A model generated the notes under the pieces. It searched no databases and was not told the origin of the DNA. It worked only from the letters and a program-made list of their open reading frames with translations. The position numbers and the translations under genes were made by a program. From Paractinoplanes maris (GTDB lineage Bacteria; Actinomycetota; Actinomycetes; Mycobacteriales; Micromonosporaceae): 64,000 nucleotides of DNA. Where the stretch lies: NCBI RefSeq assembly GCF_023544465.1, contig NZ_JALPVL010000003.1:434001-498000 (forward strand), in the 5' to 3' direction. This document shows, piece by piece, positions 60,822 to 64,000 of the stretch; position 1 is the stretch's first letter; each line of letters opens with the position of its first letter.

Positions 60822-62189
60822 CTAGGCCGGCACCGCGGGCAGCCTCGTCAGGGCGGCCCGCACCCCGTCGCCGGACAGCTCGTGGTCCGTCATCTCACCG
60901 GACAGGAATTTCCCGTACGCGGGAAGGTCCAGATGTCCGTGCCCGCACAACGCCGTCAGGATCACCTTCTCCTCGCCGGTCTCCTTGCAGCGCAACGCCT
61001 CCTCGATGCAGCCGGCCAGCGCGTGGGTCGGCTCCGGCGCCGGGATGATGCCCTCGGAGCGGGCGAAGGCGACGCCGGCCTCGAAGCACTCCCGCTGCGA
61101 CTTGGCCACGGCCTCCATCAGCCCGAGCTCGTAAACGTGCGAGATCAGCGGGGCCATGCCGTGGTAGCGCAGGCCACCCGCGTGGATCGGGTCGGGGATG
61201 AAGTCGTGGCCCAGCGTGTGCATCTTCATCAGCGGGGTCATCCCGGCGGTGTCCCCGAAGTCGTACGCGTAGACGCCCTTGGTCAGCGACGGGCACGAGG
61301 CCGGCTCGACCGCGCGGATCACCGGCGACATCCGGCCGGCCATCTTCTCGCGCAGGAACGGGAACGCCAGGCCGGCGAAGTTGGAGCCGCCCCCGGTGCA
61401 GCCGACGATGACGTCCGGCACGGCGTCCACCTTGGCCAGCTGGAGCAACGCCTCCTCGCCGATGACGGTCTGGTGCAGCAGCACGTGGTTGAGCACACTG
61501 CCGAGCGCATAATTGGTGTCCGGGTGCTGCGCGGCGACCTCGACGGCCTCGCTGATCGCGATGCCCAGTGAGCCGGGCGAGTCCGGGTCCGCGGCCAGGA
61601 TCCGGCGGCCGGCCTCGGTCAGCTCGGAGGGCGACGGGTGGATCGTGCCGCCGAAGGTCTCGATCATCAGTTTGCGGTACGGCTTCTGGTCGTACGAGGC
61701 CCGCACCTGCCAGATCTCGCACGCGAGGCCGAACTGGGCCGCCGCGAAGGCCAGCGCCGTGCCCCACTGGCCGGCGCCGGTCTCGGTGGTGAGCCGCCGG
61801 ATGCCGGCCGAGGCGTTGTAGTAGGCCTGCGGGACCGCGGTGTTGGGCTTGTGCGAACCGGCCGGCGAGACACCCTCGTACTTGTAGTAGATCTTGGCCG
61901 GTGTGCCGAGCGCCTTCTCGAGGCGGTGCGCGCGAAAGAGCGGCGACGGCCGCCACAGCCGGTAGACCTCGAGCACCTCGGGCGGGATCGTGACGTACCG
62001 CTCGGTCGTCACCTCCTGCTCGATCAGCGCCATCGGGAACAGCGGCGCCAGATCGTCCGGCCCGATCGGTTGCAGCGTCCCCGGGTGCAGCACGGGCGGC
62101 GGCGGGCTGGGCAGGTCGGGCACGATGTTGTACCAGCTGGTCGGCATCTCCGATTCGGACAGCAGGATCTTTGTGGCATCGTCGCTCAT
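60822..62189 (-). CDS. TrpB2-type tryptophan synthase beta chain
   Basis: 455 residues from ATG 62189. PLP lysine Lys114 in [10 protein letters not shown], phosphate-binding GCTGGGSNF near residue 245, and the N-terminal [20 protein letters not shown] region specific to TrpB2 rather than TrpB1. TrpB2 makes tryptophan from indole and serine and often works without TrpA, salvaging indole. Neither trpA nor other trp genes adjoin, consistent with an indole-salvage or stand-alone role. Divergent from a TetR regulator. Confidence 0.95.
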   Translation of the reverse strand: MSDDATKILLSESEMPTSWYNIVPDLPSPPPPVLHPGTLQPIGPDDLAPLFPMALIEQEVTTERYVTIPPEVLEVYRLWRPSPLFRAHRLEKALGTPAKIYYKYEGVSPAGSHKPNTAVPQAYYNASAGIRRLTTETGAGQWGTALAFAAAQFGLACEIWQVRASYDQKPYRKLMIETFGGTIHPSPSELTEAGRRILAADPDSPGSLGIAISEAVEVAAQHPDTNYALGSVLNHVLLHQTVIGEEALLQLAKVDAVPDVIVGCTGGGSNFAGLAFPFLREKMAGRMSPVIRAVEPASCPSLTKGVYAYDFGDTAGMTPLMKMHTLGHDFIPDPIHAGGLRYHGMAPLISHVYELGLMEAVAKSQRECFEAGVAFARSEGIIPAPEPTHALAGCIEEALRCKETGEEKVILTALCGHGHLDLPAYGKFLSGEMTDHELSGDGVRAALTRLPAVPA

Positions 62190-62193
62190 GGCC

Positions 62194-62222
62194 CGATCAT
62201 GCCGCAGGTGCCGCTCAGTCAA
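62194..62222 (-). promoter_or_regulatory. Possible leaderless promoter of trpB2
   Basis: On the minus strand TTGACT (62222-62217) and TGATCG (62199-62194) with 17-base spacing would initiate at or next to the ATG at 62189, giving a leaderless mRNA; no Shine-Dalgarno sequence precedes this ATG. Confidence 0.35.
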
Positions 62223-62263
62223 CAGACGCTTACAAGCCGTTCGGCGGCCGGTACGCTGATCGG

Positions 62264-62851
62264 GTGACCAGCCCCGCACCGGCCCGCCGCCGGGACGCCG
62301 CGCGCACCCGGCAGCTGCTGCTCGACGCCGCCCGCGTCCGGTTCGCCCAGGATGGGTACGCGGCCACGACCGTCCGCGACATCGCCGACGACGCCGGGGT
62401 GAATGTCGCACTGATCAGCCGCTACTTCCGCTCCAAGGAGGGCCTCTTCGAGGCGTGCCTGACCACCGCGGTCGACGAGATGCGCCGCGCGGCCGGGAGC
62501 GCCACGCTGGCCGAGGTGCCACGGCGGATCGCCGAGCAGGCGGCCGGCATCGACTCCGACGGCATCCCGCGCCAGCTCGTCCTGCTGCTGCGCTCCTCGG
62601 GAGACACCCGCGCCGACGAGATCCGGATCGGCATCCTGCGCAGCTACGCCGAGAACCTGGCCGGCCTGGCCGGTTGGACCGAGGGCGACGACAAGCTGCT
62701 GCTGCGCGCCCAGATCGCCATCGCCGCCTCGCTCGGCATCGCCATGCTGCGCTCCAAGACGCCGCTCGAGCCGCTGGCCTCGGCGACCGAGCAGGATCTG
62801 CTCGGGCCGCTGTCCGATCTGATCAGCGCGGTGGTCCGCTCGGATGCGTGA
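62264..62851 (+). CDS. TetR-family transcriptional regulator
   Basis: 195 residues from GTG 62264. Headpiece [40 protein letters not shown] and [15 protein letters not shown]. The C-terminal domain resembles TetR_C_17 ([20 protein letters not shown]). It is divergent from trpB2 and overlaps the nitronate monooxygenase start by eight bases, so it may control both. Confidence 0.92.
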   Translation: MTSPAPARRRDAARTRQLLLDAARVRFAQDGYAATTVRDIADDAGVNVALISRYFRSKEGLFEACLTTAVDEMRRAAGSATLAEVPRRIAEQAAGIDSDGIPRQLVLLLRSSGDTRADEIRIGILRSYAENLAGLAGWTEGDDKLLLRAQIAIAASLGIAMLRSKTPLEPLASATEQDLLGPLSDLISAVVRSDA

Positions 62852-63845
62852 GCTGATCCGGCCGGTCGTGGTGGCGCCGATGGCCGGTGGGCCGTCGACG
62901 CCGGCGTTGGTCGACGCGGCCGGCGCGGCGGGGGCGACCGGGTTCCTGGCCGCCGGATACAAGACGCCGCAGGCGGTGGAGGACGAACTCCGGGCGGTCG
63001 GCGGGGCGTACGGGTTGAACATCTTTGTGCCCGGGCCGCCGCCGGGCGACGTCGACGCGGTGGTGCGCTACCGCGAGTTGCTGCAGCCCGAGGCCGCCCG
63101 CTACGGCGTCGAGCTGCCGGCGCTGCGGCTGACTGACGACGACCACTTCGCGGCCAAGGTGGAGCTGGCCATCGCGTACGCGGTCCCGCTCGTCAGCTTC
63201 ACGTTCGGGGTGCCCGACCGGGCCGTGGTGAGCGCGCTGCGGCAGGCCGGCTCGCGCGTGCTGATCACCGTGACGTCGGCCGGCGAGGCCCGGCGCGGCG
63301 TCGCGGCCGGCGCCGACGCGCTGATCGCGCAGGGCGGGCCGGCCGGCGGCCACTCGGCGACCACCAGCCCGGCGACGTTCGTGGGCGACACGACGACCCT
63401 GGACGTGCTGGCCGCGGTGAAGTCGGAGGTGCCGGTCGTCGCGGCCGGTGGTGTCGCCGGCGCCGCGGACGTCGAACGGCTGCTCGCCGCGGGCGCGATC
63501 GCCGTGCAGTGCGGCACCGCGTTCCTGCTGGCCGACGAGGCCGGCACCCGTCCGGCACAACGCGACTTCATGACGGCCGGGCGGGCGACCGGGACGGTGG
63601 TGACGCGGGCCTTCACCGGGCAGCCGGCGCGGGCGTTGCGCAACCGGTTCACCGACACCTACACGGCGGCCGCCCCGATCGGCTATCCGGCCGTGCACCA
63701 CCTCACGGCACCGATCCGGGCCGCCGCGGCTCAGGCCGCCGACGCCGACGGCATCAACCTCTGGGCGGGCACCGGCTTCCGCTCGGCCCGCAGCGGCACG
63801 ACGGCCGCGCTGGTGGCCCGGCTGATGCCCGGCTCCCAGTCGTAG
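62844..63845 (+). CDS. Nitronate monooxygenase (2-nitropropane dioxygenase family)
   Basis: 333 residues. FMN TIM barrel: PVVVAPMAGGPSTPALVDAA, FLAAGYKTP, VLITVTSAGEARRGVAAGAD, ALIAQGGPAGGHSATTSP (with the catalytic-type His of class I enzymes), VVAAGGVAGAADVERLLAAG and VQCGTAFLLADEAG. Oxidises propionate-3-nitronate or other nitronates, detoxifying nitro compounds. Operonic with TetR (overlapping start). Its 3' end overlaps the convergent STAS gene by 115 bases. Confidence 0.93.
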   Translation: MRELIRPVVVAPMAGGPSTPALVDAAGAAGATGFLAAGYKTPQAVEDELRAVGGAYGLNIFVPGPPPGDVDAVVRYRELLQPEAARYGVELPALRLTDDDHFAAKVELAIAYAVPLVSFTFGVPDRAVVSALRQAGSRVLITVTSAGEARRGVAAGADALIAQGGPAGGHSATTSPATFVGDTTTLDVLAAVKSEVPVVAAGGVAGAADVERLLAAGAIAVQCGTAFLLADEAGTRPAQRDFMTAGRATGTVVTRAFTGQPARALRNRFTDTYTAAAPIGYPAVHHLTAPIRAAAAQAADADGINLWAGTGFRSARSGTTAALVARLMPGSQS

Positions 63846-64000
63846 AGGGCGGCCCACCCGAGTAGGTCGATCATCCGGCGCACCTGAGGTGACGGGCTCC
63901 GCATCCACAGGCGGCGGCCCGAGTCGCGGACCTGTCGCGTCGCCTCGGCCAGAGCCCGGGCCCCGCCGATGTCGAGGAAGGTCACGCCGGCCAGGTCGAT
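63731..64000 (-). CDS. STAS-domain anti-sigma factor antagonist, 5' end beyond window
   Basis: The last about 89 codons of a gene entering from the right edge. Visible: IDLAGVTFLDIGGARALAEA, the STAS segment in which the phosphorylatable Ser/Thr normally follows the Asp; here the aligned position is Ile in FLDIGG, so regulation by phosphorylation of that residue is unlikely. A helix VRDSGRRLWMRSPSPQVRRM and a strand-loop LGWAALY follow. The final 38 residues lie in the nitronate monooxygenase 3' region. N-terminus not visible. Confidence 0.8.
   Translation of the reverse strand: MDLAGVTFLDIGGARALAEATRQVRDSGRRLWMRSPSPQVRRMIDLLGWAALYDWEPGISRATSAAVVPLRAERKPVPAQRLMPSASAA

Overview
The window is about 64 kb of very GC-rich DNA with GTG/TTG starts, GTGA/ATGA start-stop overlaps and strong GGAGG-type ribosome binding sites. 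The gene families (DUF574 methyltransferase, CGNR regulator, ClgR-like XRE regulator, QuiC-type fusion, sugar ABC operon without its own ATPase, large clade-2 catalase) point to a filamentous actinomycete. I would guess Micromonosporaceae (Actinoplanes-like), but that is inference. No rRNA, tRNA, CRISPR array, transposase, integrase or phage gene was recognised. The window reads as chromosomal, largely accessory metabolism, signalling and transport.

Layout. 1-2.9 kb: end of a winged-helix AlkZ-like gene, an EamA exporter divergent from a CGNR regulator, and a ClgR-like regulator. 2.8-7.3 kb: a two-component pair with an overlapping DUF574 methyltransferase, divergent from a three-gene ABC export operon. 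7.3-9.5 kb: a QuiC-type dehydroshikimate dehydratase/HPPD-like fusion behind a promoter-operator. 9.5-13.3 kb: a CPBP protease divergent from an unusual two-module histidine kinase and its response regulator. 13.3-18.8 kb: HPF/RaiA-like protein, zinc ribbon, chemoreceptor, and a MacAB-like lipoprotein/ATPase/permease operon. 18.8-24.8 kb: a 63-bp-arm inverted repeat, RibD-like reductase, glycosyltransferase, DUF998 protein, 2-keto acid decarboxylase with a repeat linker, and a Tat-exported M28 peptidase. 24.9-27.7 kb: AI-2E permease and a secreted Thr/Ala repeat protein behind a structured leader.

27.7-36.6 kb holds the most unusual unit: a LacI-type regulator divergent from a probable seven-gene operon, livK-livH-livM-livG-livF followed by a secreted LamG-like protein and a secreted PQQ-type sugar dehydrogenase. 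A perfect 12-bp-arm inverted repeat overlaps the livK promoter. 36.7-42.3 kb: PRC-barrel/DUF2382 protein divergent from a large catalase with a sigma-B-type promoter, two orphan membrane proteins, and leucyl/phenylalanyl-tRNA-protein transferase. 42.4-48.9 kb: a secreted PA14-GH2-LamG enzyme, GNAT acetyltransferase, a secreted GH5-like enzyme, and a TetR-like protein with an extra unknown C-terminal domain. 49-51.7 kb: a MarR divergon (WrbA plus 14-TM MFS pump) with a three-site operator. 51.7-60 kb: a galactoside-use operon (GH42, two permeases, binding protein, GH36) with a divergent LacI regulator and two E-box-centred palindromes. 60-64 kb: DUF4304 protein, TrpB2, TetR, nitronate monooxygenase and the start-truncated end of a STAS-domain gene.

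Common logic: secreted glycosidases and sugar-oxidising enzymes release or modify sugars outside the cell, LacI-controlled ABC importers take products up, and several local regulators sit divergently from the operons they probably control, with their operators visible between them.
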